A DNA stretch of 64,000 bases from Tilletia caries (taxonomy: Eukaryota > Basidiomycota > Exobasidiomycetes > Tilletiales > Tilletiaceae). A program made the position numbers and the translations under genes. Positions 34,655 through 44,256 of this stretch are shown here, one piece after another (position 1 is the stretch's first letter; each line of letters opens with the position of its first letter). The stretch is taken from NCBI GenBank assembly GCA_032718865.1, contig JALUTQ010000022.1, positions 41,943-105,942 of the forward strand, read 5' to 3'. A model generated the notes under the pieces. That model was given only the letters and a program-made list of their open reading frames with translations, did no database searches and had not been told where the DNA came from.

Positions 34655-36194
34655 AGACCAGGTCCTCTTGCCGCGCCGTCGACTCCGCGCGACAAGAGCC
34701 TATGAACGAAGCGAGTCGAATCCCCCCGGTTTCCCCTGTTCACTCCACCATCACACGCTCATTGGACTCACAGTCCGTTGAGCAACGTACATCATCTGCG
34801 GCCTCTGTCTCCGAGGTCATTCGCGGACCATCAACATCATCCCCCGCCTCTCAGTACACCTCATCTGCCGCCGCCTTCCTTCCATCTCGCCCGCCGCGTT
34901 GTCTCGGAGTTTCCCACTCCCCATCTCGTCCTTCTCCAGCGGCGGAAAAGCGCTCCACACATGTGCCTCCCTCCTCCATTAATTCCCGTCTCAGCTCGAT
35001 CCAAAGCAAAGCACCGCGTCGCCTCGGTACGTTGTTCCTTGCCATTTGGAACCATCCCACCTCGAACCGGCCAAGATACCACCGCTATTCTCGCGCTAGC
35101 GAGCAGCCACGAACTTCGTTGGCTTCAGGTTCAGCAGTTTCATCGTCGGCGAGCAGATCTGCGCAGAGAAGCACGCGAGGGAGCGAGTCTGTCAATGCAA
35201 CTTCCAGAGGATCTCTGCGCCCGGTTGGCAATATTGAGCCAGCTTGGACGTGGGAGTCCCTGTCTCCCGCAAATCAGCCCACATGTGACATGGCCACGAC
35301 ATTCGCCATGAGTATCCGACCCAAAGAAGACGTGGTCTTGAGAATGACCCCGGCCTGCCACCTCATCACCACTGCGCATGGGACGTCGGACCTGGCGCTG
35401 GCGATCAGTCTTTCGACATCCCTCGCCCAATCGGTAAAGACATCGACGCGAATCACCTATGGTCAGGTGGTCGTTCAGTACTTGCGCTGGTGTGAAGAGA
35501 TCGGCTTGCCACATCATTACCGCTTTCCCGTTGGCACGAACATCCTTTCTTGTTTTCTGACACACGACCAAGACAAGAGACGAGCCAGCACGTCCCAACA
35601 GCGAACATACGCACTCATGCACTGGCATCGCGTTCAGAAGATGCCATGGGCGCTCGATGCCTCCGCCACAAGACTTCTCCGGCGGTCGGCCAAGTTGACA
35701 GCGCTTCCCGCTCTGGAGAAACGTCGCCCCGTACGACTTCCTGATCTGCAGGCTCTGCGGGAGCACGCGGATCTTTCGACGTCAGCCCATCGTGCAATTT
35801 GGGCAGCGGCCCTGTTTGCTTTCTTCGCTATGTGCCGACCAGGCGAGATCTCGGTTCGGACCCTGAACGCAGACACGACCGACCGAGCACGGTGGTCGGA
35901 TTTCAGTTTTGTTGCCTCGCGGGGGGCAAGGAATATTGCGTCGGTGGTTCTGAAGCTGCCATCGGAAAAGGTTCATGGCTCAGCAGGTTTTGATCGAATT
36001 GTCGCCCAACAGCGGAAAATGCCCGAGCTATGCCCGGTGGTCGCGTTTCACCAACACCAGGCTGCCAATGCACCGCGACCCAATGAAGACGCCACGAAGA
36101 CTGGCGCCTTTTCGTACATCACCGCCACAGAACAACGTCGGGAGCTCACCGACAGTTACTTCATTAAGACCGTCAACGGCTGGCTGCACACCGC

Positions 36195-38203
36195 TAAGGA
36201 TGAGCACGGAGTAAGCCCCGGAGCGGCTTTGCAGGAGCGCCCCGGTTATCCGGGGGAGCCGGGAGTACGGAGTGAGAATCGGGAGTTTACCTCACCGTTG
36301 CCGGAGTACGGAGCTGACTTTTGAGCATTGTAGGAAATTCCCCGGAGTACGGAGCTGACCTCTGGGCGTTGCAGAAATTCCCCGGAGTACGGAGTAGATA
36401 CCTGCGAAATGTGACGGAGTACGGAGTTACCCCCGGAGTCCGGGGCGCTCCGGGACCTCCACATTTTTCTCATAAGGAAGGTATTTTCCCATAAACATGA
36501 GTATTTTGAGGGTATTTTGGGGTCAATTCTCAAAATTTATTTTTACAAATCTCATCTCGCAGTCTAAATCTGACCAAAACAACTCTTCAAGCGCTCTCAG
36601 CCTGTTCTCTTAACCACAGCTGCTACAAGCTTGATCAGGAGCATACACATTTCTGGAATCATACCATATTTTGGGATTTGTGAGATCATCTCCCGGAGTA
36701 CGGAGCTCCCCCGGATTATCCGGGCTCCGTAGCTACGGAGTACGGAGTAAACTTTCTGAAACACTCCATAATTTGACGGAGCACGGAGTAAGTTTTCTCT
36801 GGTGCTCCTTATCGTGACGGAGTACGAAGTAAGATGCTGGTGTAAATCTGAAAAGAGACGGAGCGCGGAGCACCACAGAAAATCAGCGGAGCGCCCCGGT
36901 AAGGATGTCGACCATCTCCACGGTTTTTTGCGGAGCTCCGCGACTTTTTCTCCGCCGTCAGCCTCGGAGATGCTCGCGGAGACGAGCCAATCTCCGCGGA
37001 GACCTCCTTTCCGCCGGTCATTCGTCGCGGAGGGAGATGTTTGTTCGGCTAAGCTACCTGGAAAACAGCGGAGGGAGATGCTTCAGCTTGCTGCCAAAAT
37101 CGCGGAGTTGCGGAGACGCTCGGTAAAAATATCATCTTCGCGGCATCTCCGGCGTAACTCCGCCTCTCCGCTACTAAGTGACTCGTCTCCGTGGAAACCC
37201 CATAAAACTCCATGAAACCGCATGAGACTCTGGAGTTTCAGCGGAGTTTTGCGAGTCTCGTCGATTGGAGAAAAGTCTCATGTCACGTGCGGGGGTCTCA
37301 GGTCTGGGACAGGTCGCCGATCCTGGCCCCGGGCTAATCTCCGACGCACCCTCACCGCTCACTGGTGCCGAATCTTCACCAGCTTCTCCTCCAGAACGGT
37401 CAAGGAAGGCTTCTATTAAATCTATGATGCTCAAAAGAAAGATGCAAATGATCAGAGTAGTCGTTGGATCGTCGAACTTGAGGGAGATGAGTCACTTAGC
37501 AGCGGAGGAGGAGATCTGGCGCTGGACTTTTTTTCGCACCGGCAACCTCGGTGAATGTCGAGCGGCTTTTCTCAAAGGCTGGGCACCATATGCCATATGC
37601 CCATATCACATATGACACCACTTCGTCACCGACTGAAGGTGGTTAAACTGGGACGAGTAGTTTTGAGGAATCGGCGGCTATGGCAGGACCCTCAAAGCGT
37701 ATACGGACGGATGCTGACGAGACCGAAATATGAACGAGTGGGGATTCCGATGAGGAGGTTTTCGGAACACGAGAAGTAGATGCGTTGAAGAGATTTGTGA
37801 CTGTTTAAAATTCCAAATGCAAATGATTTTCGACTGATTTTGATTCGCGGAGACGAGTCACTTAGTAGCGGAGACGCGGAGTTACGCCGGAGACGCCAAA
37901 AAAATCGCGGAGGGAGATGCTGTATGAAGAGGGCAGTCTATGGCGGCCGCGGAGGGAGACGCTCAGCCCCTACAGTTTCAAACGCGGAGACGGAGATGCC
38001 GTCAGAAGCCCTAGAAAATGGCGGAGATAGGCCGGAGCTCCGTGCAATCTCCGCAGCAAACACGCAGAGGGGACGGAGCTCCGGGAAAGTGGCACGGAGA
38101 CGCCGCGGAGACGTGACGGCGGAGATCTCCGTCGACATCCTTACGCCCCGGAGTATGGGCCCGGGAGTACGGAGCACTCCGGGGCGCTCCGGGCTCATCC
38201 TTA
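36195..38203. mobile_element. TAAGG-family TIR element 7 (host of element 8)
   Basis: Ends are TAAGGATGAGC and its complement. Without element 8 it is about 760 bp. Flanks are CTGCACACCGC on the left and CTGACACCGC on the right, an imperfect duplication of the recombinase sequence that differs by one base. Interior rich in CGGAGTACGGAG boxes. Confidence 0.82.
36900..38143. mobile_element. TAAGG-family TIR element 8, nested in element 7
   Basis: 1244 bp, inverted ends TAAGGATGTCGAC, exact 8-bp duplication CGCCCCGG (36892-36899 and 38144-38151). The longest member in the window. Interior: GCGGAG/GGAGATGC boxes at both sides and a 500-bp central region with short ORFs, none recognisable. There is a run of CATATG words near 37590-37612. 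Confidence 0.9.
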
Positions 38204-38412
38204 CTGACACCGCAGGTCGCGAGCGTGTGACAGGCCATTGCTTCCGGATCGGGGTTGCCACCTTCTTCTTCAGTGCGGAGAAGCCCCTGGATGACATTCG
38301 AATTAGGGGGGGCTGGGAGTCGGACGCGTACCTGGTGTACATTCGGGACAGCTATGTCCGACACGCGGAGCTGTTTGGCGATGTTGACGCAACACACCTG
38401 TTTTACGGTTGA

Positions 38413-38984
38413 CATGTGTGCGGCATCAATTGCTGACTACGGACCATTTTCTGCCGAAGAGTTTCGATACTCATGGATCTTGACTCTGGACAATCACACC
38501 ACCATTCACTTCCTCCAGATGATAACGACTCTCGGCCACTCAACATCAGCCGCCAGCTGCGCTGTCTCACGTCTGAACACGTTACCCCGCTGATCGTTCG
38601 AACCCCTTTCCCCTCTCCCATTGATCTGTCGCTGACGTTTCCTGCCCTCCAATGCAGCCTGCTAAATGCCTTCCCCCATTTTCATTTGACAGTCAGCAGT
38701 TTAGTCGCGTCTTTTGCTCCCTGTTCTGTTCCCATGTTGGCCCCAACCAGGTTTGAGCAGGCGGATCGGGCGGGAAGGCGGCAGGCGGCAGGCCTCCACT
38801 CTCGAGGCTCTGCTGGTGGGTTTGCGCAATGCGACAGACCTCCCGGAGCGGTAGCGTTCCGCAGATGCCAGATGGGAGCCGCACCGGCTGGGTCGCAGCG
38901 TTCGAGCGGATCAACTCCGCTCAAAACCCACATACGCGTCTCGTTAGAAGCGTAAGGAAGTGCTGACACGCTTACGCTGACAAT
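38413..38984 (+). repeat. 3' noncoding tail of unit B copy 2
   Basis: Matches 16060-16656 of copy 1 in reverse. No ORF of interest. Near 38910-38930 a GAGCGGA-TCAAC-TCCGCTC stem-loop precedes the conserved end sequence. The tail is interrupted at 38985 by element 2 and finishes at 48038-48094. Confidence 0.8.
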
Positions 38985-39974
38985 TAGATTGTCCCCGGAG
39001 TAACGCGGAGGGCTCCGCATCCGCACTTCCAAATTCCGCCGGAATTTTGACTTTTTGAGGCGAGCTCCGCCTCCGCAGACTATGACAGAGCTGAAAAAAA
39101 ACCAGCTCCGCGTTCCGACGGAATTATACAAAAGTTGAAATCCCAGCTCCGCGCTCCGCGTTTTTTCTATGCGTTTTCATAATGCTCCTCCGTGCTCCGT
39201 GTATGCGGAGCTCGGAATTCCGTCGGAGCGCAGTGGTGGTATAAGTTGCTCTCAGAATCACTCTAATATAATCAGAGCTATACATTCACTGTCCGACATT
39301 GTTGCGGTATTGACTCCAGTGCTATTTTGAAGTTCTCAACGGATGATGATGCCTGTTTTATCCCCTGCGCGTGTCTCGACGATGCCTATTTTCTCGGAAT
39401 TCCGCGGAAATTCCGCCGGAATTGTCACACAATTTTGACGACTCCGCGCTCCGCACTTTTGGCTAGTGGGCCCAGGATTGGGCTCCGCGCTCCGCGTAAA
39501 TTCCGGCGGAGTCCTCCAGGCGGACTCCGTGCTTCTTTAAGATCAAAAATTTTTCAAAAGTGAGCTCCGCGCTCCGCCTCCGTCGGAGGAGTACGGGCCG
39601 TCCTCACACTCGCGTCTGAGAGAGAGAGAATCACAACTTCTCTGATGAGATTTGGGGTTGAGCGCGAGCTCGAACGCCGTGTTCCGCCGCTGCGTGCGGT
39701 CTCCCAAAGCAGGCGAAGCAACGCACGCCTGCAGCGGAACACGCGTCCCCCAAATCGAGCGAGAAGGGGTGAGGCCTGAGGTCGGACTGCAATCGAAGAG
39801 CCAACAAGCGTCAAGCGCTGCGGGGGGGCGCGAATGAGGAGAACGAGGTTTGAATTCTGCGGGAGACCGGGGAGAAGAGCGGGGCAGCAGGAGGTCATCG
39901 GCATGGCGGGGAAGAAGGGAGAGGCGAACCATGCGAAGACTGTGAAATGGAGAAAATGGGAATGCTAATTGCGT

Positions 39975-41684
39975 TTAGCCGTTGGTGGTATCGACATGCG
40001 CAAAGACCCAACCGGCTGACACGTATAGGCGGCGCAGATAGACCAGCATAGCGTCCGACTTCCAACGACCATGTCTGCGGATGTCGAGCTCGGGTATTCC
40101 TGCGTTCAGATAGAAGGTCGTCCCACCGATCCGCAGACAGTGGCCCAGGATGGGTGGCCTGTCTGCCGCGGAGAGAAGACTGTTTGCCACACGGATGCAA
40201 TGATCAGTGGTTAGTTCCCGTACGCAACCTCCTGAGTCCAGAAAGGCGAAAGCACCCGCGTCCTGTGGAACATCTCGATTAACATGAAGGTGCCACCGAA
40301 CGGCCGCCACCGGACACAAAGCTGGGGACGTAAGTTGCTGGGACGCAATGAGATCCGATCCATTCGGTCCTTGGGTCTTGTCCGTGGGCAGACGGAGGGT
40401 GACCGTAGGAGCCGCCGAGCCTTCAGCGGGGCGGACGGTCCAGTGCAGACGCAGACACCTTGCAAGGCGGTCACGGGGCTCAGACAGGGTCTCCACAGTC
40501 AGCTCACCAAGACGCGCCAGACCGAAGAAGGCGAAGGAGACGCAGGCCCAGACCGCTGCCATTGCACGATCGCGTTCAATGGGCAACCCATTCCGAATGA
40601 TGCCGAGGTCTGCGATACGCACAGGAGGCCGCGACGGCATGGCCTCGGGCTGACAAAGACGTGCCGCTCGACCGAGTCGCCTCGACATCTGTTCGTCGAT
40701 CTTCAAATCAAACCCGTGAATGTGATGCCAAAGGGAGAGTCCGGCGCGGCAAGAGGTGTATGTGGACGAGCGAACATCCTCCATGTTGTCCGCAAAATAT
40801 CGCAGCAAGACAGCTTCAGGAATGGGCAGACGCTGAGCTGGGGGAATTCCGTTTGCTTCGCACCACCGCAGGAAAACGCGGACCGCACTTCCGTAGTTTT
40901 TAAGGGTCTTGTTCACCACCGAACACGCAATCGAGACTTGAATTTTCCACCGCTGGGCCGTCGTAAGATCCGCAAAACGAAGGCTCCTCTGCTCGGGAAG
41001 GGGCCCGACGCAAAGCAAAACGTCCTGGCGGGCAACGGCCGAGGCCAGGGCAGCCGAAAGCGCAGGAAAAGAAGGAATGGTAGGAGGTCGCGCCCCGAAA
41101 CGACTTCGTCCTCGTTGTGATGCAGCGGGCCGGGCAGCGACCGGGGGACTCCGGAAGGTACTGGAGGGCGGGCGAGCTCCTAAATCTGCCGCAGGGGGTG
41201 GCGCAGGCTGCGAGGACGATGCCAAAGTGGACATCATCCCCAGCGAGGGAGAGAAGGCGGGGACAGGAGCGTGAAAGGACTGTGATGAGGACGAAGAGGG
41301 GGGAAGTGGCGGAAGGAAGGAAAAAGGGGCTGGTGGGAGCGAAGAGCGTGAAGTTGCCGTGAGGGGAAGAAAGGAAGATGTCAGAGATTTTGGAAACAAC
41401 GGCGCGGCAGGGAAAACACTGGGCGCGACCAAAGACGAAGAGAGAACAGGAATTGATGACGGTTGGGAAGGTGACAATGCCGGAGAACACAGAGAGGACG
41501 ACGAATGTTGCGGTTTGGGGACGAGAGGAGAAGGCAGATAGACGTTGAGAGGAGGGAGGGCATGTGAGGTGGACGCCGCTGACAACTCGGGAGTGCCGGT
41601 CAGGTCCCCCAGCGGCGAAGCAGAGGGGAGAGACCGCCCGTCGGAGATCATGCGCTGGGCAGGATCCCGACCAGAATGGGCCAC
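39975..41684 (-). CDS. Tyrosine recombinase of element A
   Basis: Intact 569-codon ORF. The first ~215 residues are Ser/Pro/Ala-rich and low in complexity. The core-binding part follows (NYGSAVRVFLRWCEANG), then the catalytic domain: ARLGE with the first Arg, PTDKTQGPNGSD with a possible Lys, GHCLRIGG giving His-x-x-Arg, HGRWKSDAMLVYL with Trp, and RLY with the Tyr nucleophile. All five usual catalytic positions can be pointed to. The ORF start overlaps the RNase H end by about 37 bases in another frame, so translation probably starts internally or by frameshift. The enzyme would integrate the circular cDNA of the element. Confidence 0.88.
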   Translation of the reverse strand: MAHSGRDPAQRMISDGRSLPSASPLGDLTGTPELSAASTSHALPPLNVYLPSPLVPKPQHSSSSLCSPALSPSQPSSIPVLSSSLVAPSVFPAAPLFPKSLTSSFLPLTATSRSSLPPAPFSFLPPLPPSSSSSQSFHAPVPAFSPSLGMMSTLASSSQPAPPPAADLGARPPSSTFRSPPVAARPAASQRGRSRFGARPPTIPSFPALSAALASAVARQDVLLCVGPLPEQRSLRFADLTTAQRWKIQVSIACSVVNKTLKNYGSAVRVFLRWCEANGIPPAQRLPIPEAVLLRYFADNMEDVRSSTYTSCRAGLSLWHHIHGFDLKIDEQMSRRLGRAARLCQPEAMPSRPPVRIADLGIIRNGLPIERDRAMAAVWACVSFAFFGLARLGELTVETLSEPRDRLARCLRLHWTVRPAEGSAAPTVTLRLPTDKTQGPNGSDLIASQQLTSPALCPVAAVRWHLHVNRDVPQDAGAFAFLDSGGCVRELTTDHCIRVANSLLSAADRPPILGHCLRIGGTTFYLNAGIPELDIRRHGRWKSDAMLVYLRRLYVSAGWVFAHVDTTNG

Positions 41685-43880
41685 GGATCCTGCAGCTCGA
41701 TGGGGAAAGGGAAATATCCGGAAACATCTCCGCGGGAGACTGCGTCTGCGGGGTTCAGCTTGGTGGAGACATAGGAGGCGCTAATCTCGACGCCGACTGT
41801 CGCCGCGCACGTCACCAGTCAGACGAAGGTTTCGTTTACCTGCTCGGAGGCCGACCGACCCTTCAGCCACCCCAGGAGTACCCCTTTGTTGTCCCCAATA
41901 ATCGACAGAACGCAATCGGACTCGCCTAGGGCGATCGCCGCCTGCACTAAAGACTCCATGGCCCATGCTTCGGCGACTCCCATGTCGAAGCCCTGCCGTT
42001 CTTTCCAGCCGGCTGGGAGAGGCCAAAACCGAGCGAAAGGTCCGCAAATGATGCCGAGGCCGGTATCGCACGCATCGGATGCATAGAGCGTGGTGGTAAC
42101 GCGAGCAGGGCGACGGAATGAACGGAAAATTGGCCCCGTACTGAGAACATGCGCCAAGTGCCGCAGCTCGCTCCGCAGAGCCGATGTCGTGTGGTGGAAC
42201 ACGTAAGGGGCGAACAGAGCACGGCGGAAGAGGAGAGTTTGGCGGAGGTGACACCGTTGACCCGGGGCGAACAGGCAGACCCGCAGAAGGGACCCGACCA
42301 GGCTGTCCATCGCCGACCGGCCCACACGTTGGGACGGGTTATCCAGGATGGTTGTAACTTTACTGAGGTACTTGACCCGCTTTGCCTCCGGTAGAGTCAT
42401 CGTCTGATCGTCCAGATTCCATTCAATGCCTGTGAGCGTGAAGCAACGAGAGAAAGAAAAACCTTTCCGATCCGAGGGGTGGAGCGGCCATCCGAGACGT
42501 TCAAACTCCGCCCGCACCTGACTTTCGCTAATGCCGGACGCAGGGCCGGCAAGGCGAATGGCACCAATGTCGTCCACCCAAGAACCGAAAATGACTCCAG
42601 GCAGGCGCATCGCCACGACGTCGCACGAACAGTCGACGGTCCGCCCGAAAATTGCACAAATGCCCTTGTGGCCGAAGGGGCTTGATGCTCGCACGTAGTT
42701 TTGATTCGGCCTCAAGCGCACGCAGAGGTACGGCCTCTGAGACGGGTGAGGACATATGTTGTAGAATGCGTCTTTGATGTCCATTCCCATGACGTCTGCA
42801 GTGGGTGGAAGTGAACGATACTGCAAGCATGAGATAAACGGACGCAACGAGGAGAGTGTAAGCCAACGTGAACGTAAGAACGTACGGACGAACGTAACCA
42901 CGCGGGAAACAACGGGTGGAAGTCACGGGGAACGGGGAATGCGTTAGGGGAACGAGGGCCAATTCGCAACGGACGGACGATCACAACGTGGTCGAGTGTA
43001 ACGAAGGGCGACGCGGAGGCTCGGTGGCCGAAGGCCATTGCGGGAAAACGAAGAGAACGTAAAGGGGATGCGAAACGGAACGGGGGTGGGAGTCGCGGAA
43101 CTACTGAACTCGTGAAGTGGGAGTAGAGAACCTCGTTGAGTCGAAGGCAGAAGGCGACTCTAGCCACCTGGCTGCGAGGTTCCCAGGTTGATGGATGAGG
43201 ACAGGAGGGAAAACGGAAAACGGGGATCGAGGGGAGGGGACGAGAGGGAGAAAGCGGTTCGAGCGTGGAGCGGGGAAAGTAGGGTTCAGGGTAGCGGGAA
43301 GAAGGAGAGGGCAGGGGGCGCCGGATAAAGCGGACGGGAAGAACGGGACGGGATGGCAATACAACTCACTCGTTCGATTTGAGCGGAGACCGTGAACCAC
43401 CTGCAGAAGAAGGTGTTGCTCGGAACCAAGGAATTGACGGAAGGATTCTCGCGGGCCAGCAGTGACTGAGATGAGAGTGGGCGTTGACGCTGGAAACGAG
43501 GATGGCCGAGGTCCTCGACGATGCGATTCTTCGCTGGCTTCTCCGCAGTTGCTGGCGTGTGTATGACGCTGAGAGGGGCCGATCTCCAGGGGCCAACGGC
43601 GGCCATTTCATCGTCCGTGAAAGGGCCGAACGCCCTGCCGAGGCCAACCTCTGCCGTAATCCATTCTCGTACGATGGGTGCCTCTGCCTCCGTGTATCGA
43701 TTGTCGGGAAGGAACGTTGTGGGCGGGGCGAGGGGGAGGCCGAGCCAGAAACCACACTGGATCTGCAGGGGAATGTCAGCGTACTCCACCCGCAGATCTT
43801 CCGGAAGCTGCGCAATGGCCGAACTCCACTCCTGGTGACGGAGAGGCGTCACCACCGCAGCATACGCCTCCCTGACGGTC
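41648..43880 (-). pseudogene. Reverse transcriptase/RNase H of element A, one stop codon
   Basis: RT exon 1 covers about 43880-43370 (REWITAEVGLGRAFGPF ... PLSVIHTPATAEKPAKNRIV). A 549-bp intron (42821-43369, GTGAGT...TTGCAG) joins in frame to YRSLPPTADVMGMDIKDAF with the first catalytic Asp. SSPFGHKGI and GSWVDDIGAI (catalytic DD) follow. RNase H shows YASDACDTG, DMGVAEAWAMES, IIGDNKGV and NPADAVSRGD, so Asp-Glu-Asp-Asp are present. An in-frame TGA at 41819-41821 interrupts the RNase H; a CGA codon there would be restored by one C/T change (inference). The same frame then continues to 41648. Confidence 0.83.
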
Positions 43881-44256
43881 GTGTGTCGCGCAACCTCAGT
43901 TCTGGGAGGGGCCGGGAGGAGAGAGGTTGAGGGCGGAGAAGAACTGCTGGAGGGAGGAGCTGGAAGGGTCGGGAAAATGAGACGTGGAGGTGGAGGGGAC
44001 CGAAAAAGATGGAAAGGCCGAGGCAGGGCCAGAAGAGCCAAGAAATGGCTGCTGTGCAGACCCCGCAATTGCCGCCGCGCAGACGTTTGTACACGAGCGA
44101 TGGTCGCCACCACAACGCGAACAGTAGTGACCGTACGGGCAGTGATATGGGTTGCAGTTGTAGTTGAGACAAACCTGCCGCTCCTTTCCGGAGAAAATCC
44201 ATCCGTTTCCGGAGCGCACGAGGAGGGGCCTGGCTGGCGACACACACATCCTCCAT

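Larger units (their letters stand above)
34652..38412 (+). pseudogene. Tyrosine recombinase of unit B copy 2, split by two nested TIR elements
   Basis: Starts MKTRSSCRAVDSARQEP at 34652 in an ATGA overlap with the RNase H stop. A Ser/Arg/Pro-rich N-terminal region of about 250 residues precedes the catalytic domain (from about 35395). The domain has CRPGE with the first Arg, SEKVHGSAGFD, then a break at 36194 by elements 7 and 8. It resumes at 38204 with GRERVTGHCFRIG (His-x-x-Arg), GGWESDAYLVYI and the Tyr of DSY, and stops at 38412. Without the insertion the frame is nearly intact (one small indel at the duplicated site). About 20 differences from copy 1 in 333 residues. Confidence 0.85.

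Noticed and set aside
36195..38203. CRISPR-like regular repeats (CGGAGTACGGAG)
   Set aside because: Spacing is irregular, boxes are short and degenerate, and they lie inside TIR elements of a eukaryote.
42712..43359. 215-codon minus-strand ORF
   Set aside because: It lies almost wholly in the element A RT intron, has noncoding composition, and reads the RT exon out of frame.
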